The notes under the pieces: generated by a model | What the model saw: only the letters and a program-made list of their open reading frames with translations | Database searches by the model: none | Told to the model about the DNA's origin: nothing | Assembly (NCBI GenBank): GCA_018645085.1 | Contig: JABGPG010000153.1 | Span: 1 to 37,810 of the forward strand | Source of the DNA: Deltaproteobacteria bacterium | Lineage (GTDB): Bacteria > SAR324 > NAC60-12 | Direction: 5' to 3' | DNA length: 37,810 nucleotides | Part shown: piece by piece, positions 7,869 to 16,733 of the stretch | How the letters are laid out: the number at the start of each line of letters is the position of its first letter | Position numbering within the stretch: position 1 is the first letter of the stretch | Translations under genes and position numbers: made by a program

Positions 7869-8615
7869 ATGTTAAAAGTAAATTCTCTTGTCAAATCATT
7901 TGGTGGCTTACTCGCCACCGACAATCTTTCTTTTGAGGTTGAAGCAGGAAATATACACGCAGTTATCGGTCCAAACGGCGCAGGTAAAACGACTTTGATC
8001 AGGCAAATTACTGGAGAAACAAAACCGGATTCCGGAACAGTTATCTTTGATGGTGAAGATATTTCGGATGTTCCTGTTCATTTACGTTCTGCACGTGGAT
8101 TAGCACGTTCCTTTCAGATTACAAATATATTTCCTGACATGACGACCTGGGACAATGTCGCTCTAGCAGTACAAGCACAAGCCGGACATTCATTTCATTT
8201 TTGGAAAGACGCCAGAAAGGATCCTCTTTTACGCGAACCTGCTTTAGTCTTTTTAGAGCAAGTGGGATTGGCAGAACGTGCCGACATCGTGGCAGGACAA
8301 CTTTCTCACGGAGAACACCGTCAGCTCGAAATTGCAATGGCACTGGCAACACGTCCTAAAATGCTGCTGCTTGATGAACCGATGGCCGGAATGGGTCCTG
8401 AAGAATCAAAAGCCATGGTAGCAATACTTCAGGGACTGAAACGTAAATTGACCATCCTGTTGATTGAGCATGATATGGATGTTGTTTTTACACTTGCAGA
8501 CCAAATCACTGTTTTGGTCTATGGACGAGGAATTGCGACTGATGCTCCGGAAGCCATTCGTAATCATCCGGAAGTCCAGGCTGCATATCTTGGTGAGGAG
8601 GAAGTAAGTGCTTGA
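7869..8615 (+). CDS. livG: ABC transporter ATPase, LivG family
   Basis: This 248-residue cytoplasmic ATPase has Walker A GPNGAGKTT, a Q-loop near SFQITNIFPDMT, the signature LSHGEHRQLEIAMAL (the family often has LSYG), Walker B MLLLDEPMAGMG and the switch histidine in IEHDMDVV. The long insert between Walker A and the signature (about 90-130) is usual for LivG. It begins 1 nt after livM and overlaps livF by 8 nt. It powers uptake with LivF. Confidence 0.93.
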   Translation: MLKVNSLVKSFGGLLATDNLSFEVEAGNIHAVIGPNGAGKTTLIRQITGETKPDSGTVIFDGEDISDVPVHLRSARGLARSFQITNIFPDMTTWDNVALAVQAQAGHSFHFWKDARKDPLLREPALVFLEQVGLAERADIVAGQLSHGEHRQLEIAMALATRPKMLLLDEPMAGMGPEESKAMVAILQGLKRKLTILLIEHDMDVVFTLADQITVLVYGRGIATDAPEAIRNHPEVQAAYLGEEEVSA

Positions 8616-9309
8616 ACTTAAAAAAGTTGAAACTGCATACGGTCAGAGTCAGGTACTGTTTGGTGTTGATCTGCAGGTAAATGATGGAGAAGTGGTGACA
8701 TTGCTGGGACGTAACGGCATGGGAAAAACAACCACCATTCATTCGATCATGGGCTTAGTAAAAGCACGTTCCGGAGAAATAATATTTGAGGGTAAGCACG
8801 TCCATGAATGGCCTGCATACCGTGTTGCAAGGGCTGGAATAGGTTTAGTTCCGGAAGGCCGACAGATCTTTCCGAATTTAAGCGTAGTCGAAAACCTGGT
8901 GGCAACTGCTGCTAACCGCTTAAAAAATCTTCATCCATGGACTCTGGAGCGTGTTTTTGAGCTTTTTCCGCGTCTGCCTGACCGTGCGCAAAACATGGGT
9001 AATCAACTTTCCGGAGGAGAACAACAAATGCTGGCCATTGGCAGAGCCTTGATGACAAACCCTAAACTATTAATTTTGGACGAAGCTACCGAAGGTCTTG
9101 CTCCTTTAATCAGAATGGAAATTTGGGAATGTTTGAAAGGCTTGAAATCTTCCGGACAGTCTATTCTCGTAGTAGACAAAAACATTGAAGCGCTAACCCG
9201 CTTCGCTGACCGGCATTATATAATTGAAAAGGGACGTGTTGTCTGGACTGGTGACTCAAAGCTGTTGAGTACAAACAAAGAAATTCAACATCGATATTTG
9301 GGTGTTTAG
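8608..9309 (+). CDS. livF: ABC transporter ATPase, LivF family
   Basis: A 233-residue ATPase with Walker A GRNGMGKTT, GLVPEGRQIFPNLSVVENL, signature LSGGEQQMLAIGRAL and Walker B LLILDEATEGLAP. The H-loop position reads VVDKNIE, with the usual switch histidine (VEHN or VEQN types vary in LivF) replaced. The start is GTG at 8608, inside the livG 3' end, with GAGGAGGAAG as a strong ribosome binding site. It is the last gene of the transporter operon and converges on the flagellin gene. Confidence 0.93.
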   Translation: MLELKKVETAYGQSQVLFGVDLQVNDGEVVTLLGRNGMGKTTTIHSIMGLVKARSGEIIFEGKHVHEWPAYRVARAGIGLVPEGRQIFPNLSVVENLVATAANRLKNLHPWTLERVFELFPRLPDRAQNMGNQLSGGEQQMLAIGRALMTNPKLLILDEATEGLAPLIRMEIWECLKGLKSSGQSILVVDKNIEALTRFADRHYIIEKGRVVWTGDSKLLSTNKEIQHRYLGV

Positions 9310-9327
9310 CAAGTTCTAAAACAGACC

Positions 9328-9357
9328 TTCAGGCTGGAAATTTTTCACCAGCCTCAA
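9328..9357. terminator. Convergent stem-loop between livF and flagellin
   Basis: AGGCTGG (9331-9337) pairs with CCAGCCT (9348-9354); the stem extends by CTT/AAG past a C-C mismatch. The loop is AAATTTTTCA. T-runs after the stem are poor in both directions, so if it works as a terminator it is a weak, two-way one between converging genes. Confidence 0.4.
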
Positions 9358-9359
9358 GT

Positions 9360-10967
9360 CTAGTTCTGCAACAGTTGCAAAACGTTTTGCGGTAACTGAT
9401 TCGCTTGTGCCTGCATGGACTGACTGGCGGACAGTAAAATCTGACTGCCTGTCAATTTTGACATCTCTGCTGCCATGTCTGTATCACGTATCGTTGACTC
9501 ACCTTGAGTAATGTTTTCATCTGCAATTCTCAATGAATTAAGATTGCTTTCGACTACGTTTTTCTGGAAAGCACCAATTGCAGCACGGTAAGTTGATATT
9601 TCGTCTATTGCTTTATTAATAAGTCGGCCTGAATCGTTTGCACCTTGTTTACTGGTCAAATCAATATCAAATAGACTTCTATATTCACTTTCATTTTCCA
9701 CTCCTTGCCCCAGATTACTTGTGCGGATGCTCTTAAAAGAGAAACCGGCTTCCATCCCTGGTTCAGGACCTAGATTCACATTTTTTGTCTGTTGAGACAA
9801 GTGCACAAAACCTTCGATACGTGGATTATTAGGTGAACCAACTATTTCCGCCTGTGACTCTTCCACAAATTCTGTACCGATCACATCTCCTTGTTCATTT
9901 TTTACAGGAACCTCCTTCAGTCCGATTGTACGATCAAACTGTATGGTAATACCTTTTGCCGGCGAAGCACCTTTGATTGCAGTTAAATACTGACCTTTAC
10001 CATTTGCAACTGTTCCACCAATTCTACCTGCCACATCCAAACCTTCTTCCGATATTTCTGCAACATTTGCATCTTTAGTCAATAAACCTGAAATGTTAGA
10101 GGTTACAGAAAAAGAGGAATCTGCGCCAAAACTTTTGTGCCGTATGTAAAATGCTTTTTCCGGAGTTTCAAATGCCTCCAGAGCCAAACCACTTTCTGCA
10201 ATGCCTGCTATCATGCTTTGCATAACTATTCCACGAATATCCGCTGATGCCTGATCTGCAGGAAAACGTGCTGGATCCTGTCGGTGGTTTGCTAAAAGCG
10301 ACTCAATGTTTTCTTTTTCCTGACCCATTCTCGTGTCAATTTCAACATTCCTACCACCTTCACTTAATAAGATGGTTACTCCTTCTCCAATATTATTTAC
10401 TGTCAAAGGCAAGCCACCTTTTTTAAATGCCTGTGTTGCAACTTGTACAATATCAACTTCATAACCTTCTGTTGGAGAATCTTCTGTCCAGGTTTCAGCA
10501 TTGACGAAACGCACATTATCACCGACTGCAGCTCCGTTTGCTCCTAAACTACCGTCAAGCATACTTTTACCGTTAAACCTTGCTGTATCTACAATTCTAT
10601 CAAGGGTTGATAGCAAATTATCAACTTCCTGTTGATCTGCAGCCAGCATGGAATCATCGTTTACTGCTTCGTTGGCAGCATGAACTGAGAGCTGTTTCAG
10701 ATGCAGCAGAATATTGCTGAACTCACTTAAAGCTCCCTCAGCCGTTTGAAACATGGCAACAGCACTTGCGTTATTACTGTGAGCCTGTCTCAATCCAGCT
10801 ATTTGCCCTCTCATACGTTCAGAGGCAATTAACGAAGCCGGACCGTCTGCGGCACTATTTATTTTTGTTCCAGAACTTAATTTTTCTATGGAACTTTTTA
10901 CTTTATTTAAATTGTTTTCTGAGTGCCTTAATGTATTCAAAGATGTAGCGTTACTTCGAATTCTCAT
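9360..10967 (-). CDS. fliC: Flagellin, filament subunit
   Basis: The protein has 535 residues. The N-terminal D0/D1 helices (about 1-140; MRIRSNATSLNTLRH, LSSGTKINSAADGPASL) and the C-terminal D1/D0 helices (about 440-535; NLNSLRIADENITQGESTIRDTDMA, then the Q/A-rich end) are the conserved flagellin parts. The central part is variable and about 300 residues long, implying extra surface domains. It is secreted by the flagellar type III apparatus, so no signal peptide is expected. The gene is monocistronic: a sigma-28 promoter lies upstream and GGGAG lies 8 nt before the ATG. No other flagellar gene is present in the window. Confidence 0.96.
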   Translation of the reverse strand: MRIRSNATSLNTLRHSENNLNKVKSSIEKLSSGTKINSAADGPASLIASERMRGQIAGLRQAHSNNASAVAMFQTAEGALSEFSNILLHLKQLSVHAANEAVNDDSMLAADQQEVDNLLSTLDRIVDTARFNGKSMLDGSLGANGAAVGDNVRFVNAETWTEDSPTEGYEVDIVQVATQAFKKGGLPLTVNNIGEGVTILLSEGGRNVEIDTRMGQEKENIESLLANHRQDPARFPADQASADIRGIVMQSMIAGIAESGLALEAFETPEKAFYIRHKSFGADSSFSVTSNISGLLTKDANVAEISEEGLDVAGRIGGTVANGKGQYLTAIKGASPAKGITIQFDRTIGLKEVPVKNEQGDVIGTEFVEESQAEIVGSPNNPRIEGFVHLSQQTKNVNLGPEPGMEAGFSFKSIRTSNLGQGVENESEYRSLFDIDLTSKQGANDSGRLINKAIDEISTYRAAIGAFQKNVVESNLNSLRIADENITQGESTIRDTDMAAEMSKLTGSQILLSASQSMQAQANQLPQNVLQLLQN

Positions 10968-11053
10968 TTTTTTCTCCCATTATTAATCATGTGTTAGGCT
11001 TCCGCAGGCAGTTGACTCTTTTTTTTAACCGGCGGGTAAAACCCTTGTCTAGC

Positions 11054-11080
11054 TTTTCGGCTCCCTGAAAAAAAACTTTA
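11054..11080 (-). promoter_or_regulatory. Sigma-28 (FliA) promoter of the flagellin gene
   Basis: On the minus strand, TAAAGTTT (11080-11073), exactly 11 nt, and GCCGAAAA (11061-11054) match the FliA consensus TAAAGTTT-N11-GCCGATAA in 15 of 16 positions. The distance to the flagellin ATG is about 87 nt, leaving a leader with a small GGGT/ACCC hairpin. It places flagellin in the late flagellar class. Confidence 0.85.
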
Positions 11081-11110
11081 TCATAATTATGAAAAAAATT
11101 AGCAGTGTTG

Positions 11111-12334
11111 TTATTTTCTACAAGACTCCGGCATTAGTTCGACTGTGATTCTGTCTGCGAGCAACATTCCTTTTGCTGTTAAACATAAGTACTGACCTTT
11201 CCAGAAAGCTCTTCCTGCAGCACAAAGTTCGTTGACAAGATCAAGCTGCTGTTTTTCCCACTGTAATCCATAGCGCTTCTGCCATTGCTCTATATTAACT
11301 CCTTCCGGTTGACGTAAAGCCAGCATCAGGGATTCAGCAGCCTGCTCATTCACCTGCAACTGCTCTTCAAAATCAACCGGCCAGGTATTTTGCTCAAGAT
11401 GTTTGAGGTAAGTCTTTAGTGAGCGCTTGTTGCCCCAACGGGTTTGACTGAGATAGGAATGTGCACCAACTCCGAATCCTAAATATTCATTTCCGGACCA
11501 GACCAGTAAGTTGTTCCGGCCCTCTTTAGTTTTTAAGGCAAAGTTCGAAACTTCATATTGAATTAAACCTGCTTTTTCCAGACGTTCCGTTGCCCACAAA
11601 TACATATCTTCGAATTGCTGCTGATGTTCTGAGTCCCATTTACGGATCTGCTCATTTTGCCCAAATGGTGTCTTTTCATGAATTTCCAGTCCATATAATG
11701 ATATATGTGAAGGATAATAAGAAAGCGCTTCCTCAACATCTTTTCTGAACATCGAAATACTTTGTTCCGGAATACCGAACATTAGATCAAGGTTCCAATT
11801 ATCAATTGCTGAATCAGCAATCGCCTTGAGCGCTTGCCGTAATTCTAAGCCGGAATGAAACCGGCCCAACTTCTTTAAAGTTGCTGCCTGGAAACTTTGA
11901 CCTCCCAGACTAAGCCGGTTTACGCCTATTTCCGCAAGACCACTCAGATAATCTGGGTTCACATCTTCAGGATTCATTTCAAAGGAAATTTCTAGTTGAT
12001 CAGAGCAGGGGAAACAATTCCTGACTTGACTCAGTAACAGCTCAATTTCCGGAATCCTGAGACTGGATGGTGTACCTCCACCAAAATATATTGACTCAAG
12101 CATTTTCTGTCCGGATAGTTTTGCGCCACGATCAATCTGCTTTTTTTCCTCTAACCATGCTGCACGTCTAGTTATTTCATCAAGCATTCCAAGGATATAT
12201 TTTTCATGCAATTCCGCTCTGTCGCGTCTAACAGCAAAGGAACAAAAAGGACAAATATGCCTGCAAAAAGGAATATGAAGATAGACGGCAGGCACAGGAC
12301 TATTTTTTTTTGGCTTTTTGTGTGCTAATTTCAT
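11111..12334 (-). CDS. hemW: Radical SAM heme chaperone HemW
   Basis: A 407-residue radical SAM protein with the cluster motif CRHICPFC (C24, C28, C31). Position 33 is Phe, whereas coproporphyrinogen dehydrogenase HemN has a fourth Cys there; this distinguishes HemW. GGGTPSSL follows as the SAM-binding glycine motif, and the HemN-type C-terminal domain (about 320-400) is present. HemW binds heme and is proposed to insert it into respiratory enzymes. A lysine-rich N-terminal extension of about 14 residues precedes the barrel. No clear Shine-Dalgarno is seen before the ATG, only an A-rich tract. It lies upstream of flagellin on the same strand but flagellin has its own promoter. Confidence 0.93.
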   Translation of the reverse strand: MKLAHKKPKKNSPVPAVYLHIPFCRHICPFCSFAVRRDRAELHEKYILGMLDEITRRAAWLEEKKQIDRGAKLSGQKMLESIYFGGGTPSSLRIPEIELLLSQVRNCFPCSDQLEISFEMNPEDVNPDYLSGLAEIGVNRLSLGGQSFQAATLKKLGRFHSGLELRQALKAIADSAIDNWNLDLMFGIPEQSISMFRKDVEEALSYYPSHISLYGLEIHEKTPFGQNEQIRKWDSEHQQQFEDMYLWATERLEKAGLIQYEVSNFALKTKEGRNNLLVWSGNEYLGFGVGAHSYLSQTRWGNKRSLKTYLKHLEQNTWPVDFEEQLQVNEQAAESLMLALRQPEGVNIEQWQKRYGLQWEKQQLDLVNELCAAGRAFWKGQYLCLTAKGMLLADRITVELMPESCRK

Positions 12335-12559
12335 TTTTTTTTACTTTTAATATCAGTAAACTAATTGTTGATCTTTGATTTAACAGGAGAACTTTTTTGT
12401 TGATTTTATGAGCCAGTTGAACTACATTATCAAACCCAGATCAAGTTAGAGATTTTGTCAGTATAAGCATTATGGCTGAAGTTCTTGCATAGCACAAATA
12501 TTCTCTACTGTACGGTTCCAAAAGAGATGTTATCTCACTGATATAACGATTTATATTTA

Positions 12560-12595
12560 TATCAATAGAGCACATGAGCATGTGATTTATTGATA
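12560..12595. promoter_or_regulatory. Nested 36 bp dyad upstream of nrdJ
   Basis: Outer arms TATCAATA/TATTGATA (8 bp, perfect) and inner arms CACATG/CATGTG (6 bp, perfect) are separated by symmetric 3 nt steps (GAG and ATT) around a 2 nt centre. Fourteen base pairs in exact symmetry are unlikely by chance in AT-rich DNA and suggest a regulator site or a cruciform or RNA hairpin. The regulator is unknown. Confidence 0.5.
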
Positions 12596-12671
12596 ATATG
12601 TGAAGCTAAAATACTTAAGTTACAAGCTTTTTTGCGCAGTCCAGGATTGATTTTTCCAAAGGACGGCAATT

Positions 12672-12699
12672 TATGCAATATTTTCATGATTATTGCATA
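12672..12699. promoter_or_regulatory. Inverted repeat TATGCAATA / TATTGCATA upstream of nrdJ
   Basis: The two 9 bp perfect arms (12672-12680 and 12691-12699) are separated by 10 nt, placing their centres 19 bp apart, about two helical turns. It lies about 85 bp upstream of the nrdJ -35. It is a candidate dimer-binding operator. Confidence 0.45.
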
Positions 12700-12782
12700 C
12701 AGAATACTGGATTAAATTTAAGAATCCGGCCTTTAAGTTTTACGCGTTTAAGTATACTTTAATCAGTGAAGGAAACCATGGA

Positions 12783-12811
12783 TTGGCTAAACTTCATTTT
12801 TATTTTATAAT
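12783..12811 (+). promoter_or_regulatory. Sigma-70 promoter of nrdJ
   Basis: TTGGCT (12783-12788), 17 nt, and a perfect TATAAT (12806-12811). The predicted start is near 12818, leaving a leader of about 15 nt with AAGG before the ATG at 12833. Confidence 0.65.
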
Positions 12812-12832
12812 ACAAAACACTAAAAGGCATAC

Positions 12833-15800
12833 ATGAAAATTAAACGCCTCTTCACCATGGAAGGTGAGAGTCCATATCAGTCGATGGAATTTGAAAACCG
12901 CAGTTCCATCATCCGCAATCCTGACGGCTCAGTAGTCTCAGAGTGGGAAAAAGTTTCTGTACCAACAGATTGGTCTCAGGTAGCAACTGACATCATGGCC
13001 CAGAAATATTTCCGCAAAGCCGGAATCCCCAAACATCTCAAAGTAGCCAAAGAAAGAGGAATCCCCGCATGGCTGCAACCTTCTCTACATGATCAGGCAA
13101 AGCAGGAACAGGAAGCCGCAGAAGCAAAAACTTCCGGAGATGATTCCACCACTTCGGAAACTGACGCACGTGAGGTTTTTCACCGGCTTGTCGGCTGCTG
13201 GACGTATTGGGGTTATAAGAACAACTATTTTGATACAGAAGAAGACGCCCGCGCATTTTATGATGAATTATGCCACATGCTGGCCAACCAAATGGCAGCG
13301 CCAAACTCTCCTCAATGGTTCAATACTGGACTAAACTGGGCGTACGGACTTAACGGTCCTGCACAGGGACATTATCACGTTGACCAAAAAACCGAAGAAG
13401 TCATCCCTTCCAAAGACGCCTATACACGTCCACAGCCTCATGCGTGCTTTATTCAGTCAGTCAAAGACGATTTAGTACGTGAAGGCGGCATCATGGATTT
13501 GTGGACACGTGAGGCCCGTCTTTTCAAATACGGCTCAGGAACAGGCTCCAACTTTTCTGATTTACGCGGAGATATGGAACCACTGTCTGGAGGAGGTGTA
13601 TCTTCAGGACTGATGTCATTTCTCAAAATTGGTGATTCTGCAGCCGGCGCGATCAAGTCCGGTGGAACTACTCGCCGTGCGGCAAAGATGATCTGTATTG
13701 ATGCCGATCATCCCGATATTGAAAAATTTGTTAACTGGAAAGTTCATGAAGAGCAAAAAGTCGCAGCCCTGGTGGCAGGTTCTAAAACGATTAAAGAACT
13801 GATTAACGAACTATTCACTGCGATTCACAGCTGGGGAGTTGAAGCTGAAAAGTTTGACCTCAAGTTGAATAAAGACCTGCGTAAAGTCGCCAAAAAAGCC
13901 CGACTGGCACAAATGCCTTTCAGCTATGTTCACCGTATCATCCATTTGGCACAGCAAGGTTACACAGATGTTTTGTTTGAAGAATACGATACAGACTGGA
14001 ATTCTGAAGCATATCAAACTGTTGCAGGACAAAACGCCAACAATTCAATCCGTCTTAGTAATGACTTCATGGAAGCAGTTGAGCAGGACAAAGACTGGAG
14101 TCTTTTCTGGCGTGTTGAAAAAGTAAAAGCCAAAAAGGAAGGTAGAAAACCTGTTCCGTGCAAGACACTCAAGGCAACTGAACTCTGGGAAGAGATTGCC
14201 TATGCGGCCTGGGCCTCAGCAGATCCGGGGATTCAGTTTGATACAACAATCAATGAATGGCACACCTGCCCCGCTGATGGACCGATTCGGGCATCAAATC
14301 CCTGCAGTGAATATATGTTTTTGGACGACACTGCGTGCAACTTGGCTTCCCTGAATTTGATGCGTTTCCGTGATCCTAAAACCGGCGAACTTGATATTGT
14401 AAAATTAAGGCACGGTTCAAGGATTTGGACAATTGTTTTAGAAATAAGTGTGCTGATGGCGCAGTTTCCAAGTAAGAACATTGCCAAGCTTTCCTATGAT
14501 TTCCGAACACTCGGTTTAGGTTATGCAAATTTGGGAACGTATTTAATGGTTAACGGAATTCCTTATGATTCTCCGGAAGCCCTTGCTATTTGCGGTGCAG
14601 TGACTTCCATCATGCATATGACTTCTTACTCAACTTCCTCGGAAATGGCAAAAGAGTTAGGCACATTTGCCGGTTATGAGAGAAACAAAGAGAATATGCT
14701 GCGGGTACTCCGTAATCACCGGCGTGCCGCTTTTCGTGCTCCGGACAGTGAATATGAAGGTTTGACCATCAAACCTATCGGAATCGACAGTCAACATTGC
14801 CCTCCTGAATTACTCAAAGCAGCTCAACAAGATGCAAATCAGGCTTTGAAACTCGGAGAAAAACACGGTTTCCGTAATGCACAGGTCACTGTGATTGCAC
14901 CCACCGGAACCATCGGTCTGTTAATGGATTGCGATACAACCGGAATTGAGCCGGACTTTGCGCTGGTTAAATTCAAAAAACTGGCCGGCGGTGGTTATTT
15001 CAAAATCATTAATAATTCCATCCCATTAGCTTTAAAGAAACTTGGCTATACAGACCCAGAAGTTGCTGATATTGTGCATTATATCAAGGGCTATGCACGT
15101 TTAGAAGGAAGTCCCTGCATCAATGCAAATGTTTTGCGCAGCAAAGGTTTTACGGATGAAGTACTCAAGCGCATAGAAGAACAGTTAGCAACCGCATTTG
15201 ATATCAGTTTTGTTTTCAACCTCTATACACTTGGAGAATCATTCTGCAAGGAAACACTGGGTTTGACTGATGAGCAGCTTGGAGATTTTGATTTCAGCAT
15301 CCTCAAGCATCTCGGATTCACTGGCAAGGAAATAGAAGCAGCCAATGATTATATTTGCGGAACTATGACCAGTGAAAACGCTCCGCATCTCAAACAGGAA
15401 CATTACAGTATTTTCGACTGTGCAAACAAGTGCGGACGCAATGGTAAGCGCTTTATTGCAGCTGATGCACACATCCGGATGATGGCGGCTGCGCAGCCTT
15501 TTATTTCCGGTTCGATATCTAAAACCATCAACATGCCGGGCGATGCTAATGTGACCGATATTAAGCAGGCATTTTCCACTTCCTGGCACAATGGTTTAAA
15601 ATGCAACGCACTTTACCGGGATGGTTCAAAACTCAGTCAACCGCTTAACGTCAGTGTAGAAGAAGATTTGTGGGACGAAGACGAGGCAGAGGAAAGTATC
15701 GCAGCTGTACAACCGGCGCAAATCAGAATTGCGGAAAAAATTATTCACCGCTACATCGCCAAACGCAGAAAATTACCGCACCGCCGTAACGGCTACACAC

Positions 15801-16531
15801 AAAAAGCGGTGATTGGAGGACACAAGCTCTACCTGCGTACCGGTGAGTATGAGGACGGTACAATAGGTGAAATTTTTCTCGATATGCACAAAGAAGGTGC
15901 GGCGTTCAGAAGTTTGATGAACAGTTTTGCGATTGCCATTTCACTAGGACTGCAGCATGGTGTGCCGCTGGAAGAATTTGTGGAAGCCTTTATTTTTACC
16001 CGTTTTGAACCAAACGGGATGGTTGCCGGAAATGATAATATCAAAATGAGTACTTCCATCATTGATTACGTTTTCCGTGAACTGGCAATTTCTTATCTGG
16101 GTCGTAACGATTTGTCACATGTCAATTCAGATGAGTTGCAGGCAAGTGCTGTACATACCCAGAATGAGTCTGAACCTGAGTTTGACAATGAACAGGTGGT
16201 TTCAGAAAGAACTCTCAGTACTGAAGAAAGCCAGGCCTTTCTGGAACAGGAGGACAAAGATTTTAAAGGAGTTGATTTTGCACTCTTGAAAAATTCAGCA
16301 CCGGAAACAGAACAGGCACAGGCGGATTTTGCGGGCAATACAGATTTTGCTGCAAATTCTTCCAGCGAAAGTTGGGAAGCACAGGAACGCTCCACAACCA
16401 GCCTTGTTCAGGAAGCACGGATGAAAGGTTATGAAGGTGAGTCATGCCACACCTGCCAGCAGTTCACTATGGTACGTAATGGTTCATGTCTCAAGTGTGC
16501 CTCTTGCGGTGCTACCAGCGGTTGCTCATGA
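12833..16531 (+). CDS. nrdJ: Class II (adenosylcobalamin-dependent) ribonucleoside-diphosphate reductase
   Basis: A 1232-residue protein of the large bacterial NrdJ type. The active-site finger loop NPCSE is at 489-493 (Asn489, thiyl Cys491, Glu493). Cys205 and Cys502 are the redox pair: the 11-residue spacing from Cys491 to Cys502 equals C408 to C419 of the Lactobacillus enzyme. PTGTIG and the cobalamin-side [14 protein letters not shown] follow. The C-terminal 30 residues hold a cysteine-rich tail (CHTC, then CLKCASC) for re-reduction by thioredoxin. It makes deoxyribonucleotides with or without oxygen and requires B12. No intein is seen. The gene is monocistronic, with its own promoter and terminator. 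Confidence 0.96.
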   Translation: MKIKRLFTMEGESPYQSMEFENRSSIIRNPDGSVVSEWEKVSVPTDWSQVATDIMAQKYFRKAGIPKHLKVAKERGIPAWLQPSLHDQAKQEQEAAEAKTSGDDSTTSETDAREVFHRLVGCWTYWGYKNNYFDTEEDARAFYDELCHMLANQMAAPNSPQWFNTGLNWAYGLNGPAQGHYHVDQKTEEVIPSKDAYTRPQPHACFIQSVKDDLVREGGIMDLWTREARLFKYGSGTGSNFSDLRGDMEPLSGGGVSSGLMSFLKIGDSAAGAIKSGGTTRRAAKMICIDADHPDIEKFVNWKVHEEQKVAALVAGSKTIKELINELFTAIHSWGVEAEKFDLKLNKDLRKVAKKARLAQMPFSYVHRIIHLAQQGYTDVLFEEYDTDWNSEAYQTVAGQNANNSIRLSNDFMEAVEQDKDWSLFWRVEKVKAKKEGRKPVPCKTLKATELWEEIAYAAWASADPGIQFDTTINEWHTCPADGPIRASNPCSEYMFLDDTACNLASLNLMRFRDPKTGELDIVKLRHGSRIWTIVLEISVLMAQFPSKNIAKLSYDFRTLGLGYANLGTYLMVNGIPYDSPEALAICGAVTSIMHMTSYSTSSEMAKELGTFAGYERNKENMLRVLRNHRRAAFRAPDSEYEGLTIKPIGIDSQHCPPELLKAAQQDANQALKLGEKHGFRNAQVTVIAPTGTIGLLMDCDTTGIEPDFALVKFKKLAGGGYFKIINNSIPLALKKLGYTDPEVADIVHYIKGYARLEGSPCINANVLRSKGFTDEVLKRIEEQLATAFDISFVFNLYTLGESFCKETLGLTDEQLGDFDFSILKHLGFTGKEIEAANDYICGTMTSENAPHLKQEHYSIFDCANKCGRNGKRFIAADAHIRMMAAAQPFISGSISKTINMPGDANVTDIKQAFSTSWHNGLKCNALYRDGSKLSQPLNVSVEEDLWDEDEAEESIAAVQPAQIRIAEKIIHRYIAKRRKLPHRRNGYTQKAVIGGHKLYLRTGEYEDGTIGEIFLDMHKEGAAFRSLMNSFAIAISLGLQHGVPLEEFVEAFIFTRFEPNGMVAGNDNIKMSTSIIDYVFRELAISYLGRNDLSHVNSDELQASAVHTQNESEPEFDNEQVVSERTLSTEESQAFLEQEDKDFKGVDFALLKNSAPETEQAQADFAGNTDFAANSSSESWEAQERSTTSLVQEARMKGYEGESCHTCQQFTMVRNGSCLKCASCGATSGCS

Positions 16532-16544
16532 TCATGATCATGAT
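16527..16544 (+). repeat. Triple CATGAT repeat at the nrdJ stop: three in-frame TGA codons
   Basis: Three direct copies of CATGAT span the stop codon. In the nrdJ frame this gives TGA TCA TGA TCA TGA at 16529, 16535 and 16541, so termination is backed up twice. It may be simple repeat slippage or selection against readthrough. Confidence 0.6.
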
Positions 16545-16615
16545 ACTGGCATTTTGAGTTTGTTTTGCTTTACGCCATGTAGACTGAGGTTGTTATAAAA
16601 AATATGTGAGGTAGT

Positions 16616-16664
16616 GTCTGCCGGGAAACAAAATATCGTTTCCCGACAGACTCTTGCCTTTTTT
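16616..16664 (+). terminator. Intrinsic terminator of nrdJ
   Basis: The stem GTCTG-C-CGGGAAAC (16616-16629) pairs with GTTTCCCG-A-CAGAC (16638-16651), 13 pairs with one C-A mismatch and an 8 nt loop. A T-run (16659-16664) follows 7 nt later. It lies about 85 nt after the stop codon. Confidence 0.8.
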
Positions 16665-16733
16665 AAGACATTTGCTGCTGTAAACTTTGATCGGCAGGTT
16701 GAAATGTAAAAGCCTGTCTTCAAAGCATTAGTC

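Larger units (their letters stand above)
12335..12832. other. 498 bp gene-free divergent region between hemW and nrdJ
   Basis: AT-rich DNA with no convincing gene; the longest plausible plus-strand ORF near its left end is 13 codons. It holds two large dyads (12560-12595 and 12672-12699), a short hairpin GAGAT-GTT-ATCTC (12524-12536), palindromes ACTTAAGT (12613-12620) and AAGTATACTT (12750-12759), and the nrdJ promoter. I saw no B12 riboswitch core and no clear NrdR boxes. Confidence 0.7.

Noticed and set aside
12335-12832. B12 riboswitch or NrdR boxes before nrdJ
   Set aside because: I searched for a GCCACTG-type B12 box and paired ACAC...GTGT NrdR-like boxes and saw neither.
16529-16600. 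Selenocysteine extension of NrdJ through TGA codons
   Set aside because: The first TGA comes at the expected family end after the CxxC tail, no SECIS hairpin follows immediately, and three UGAs in a row would be implausible to read.
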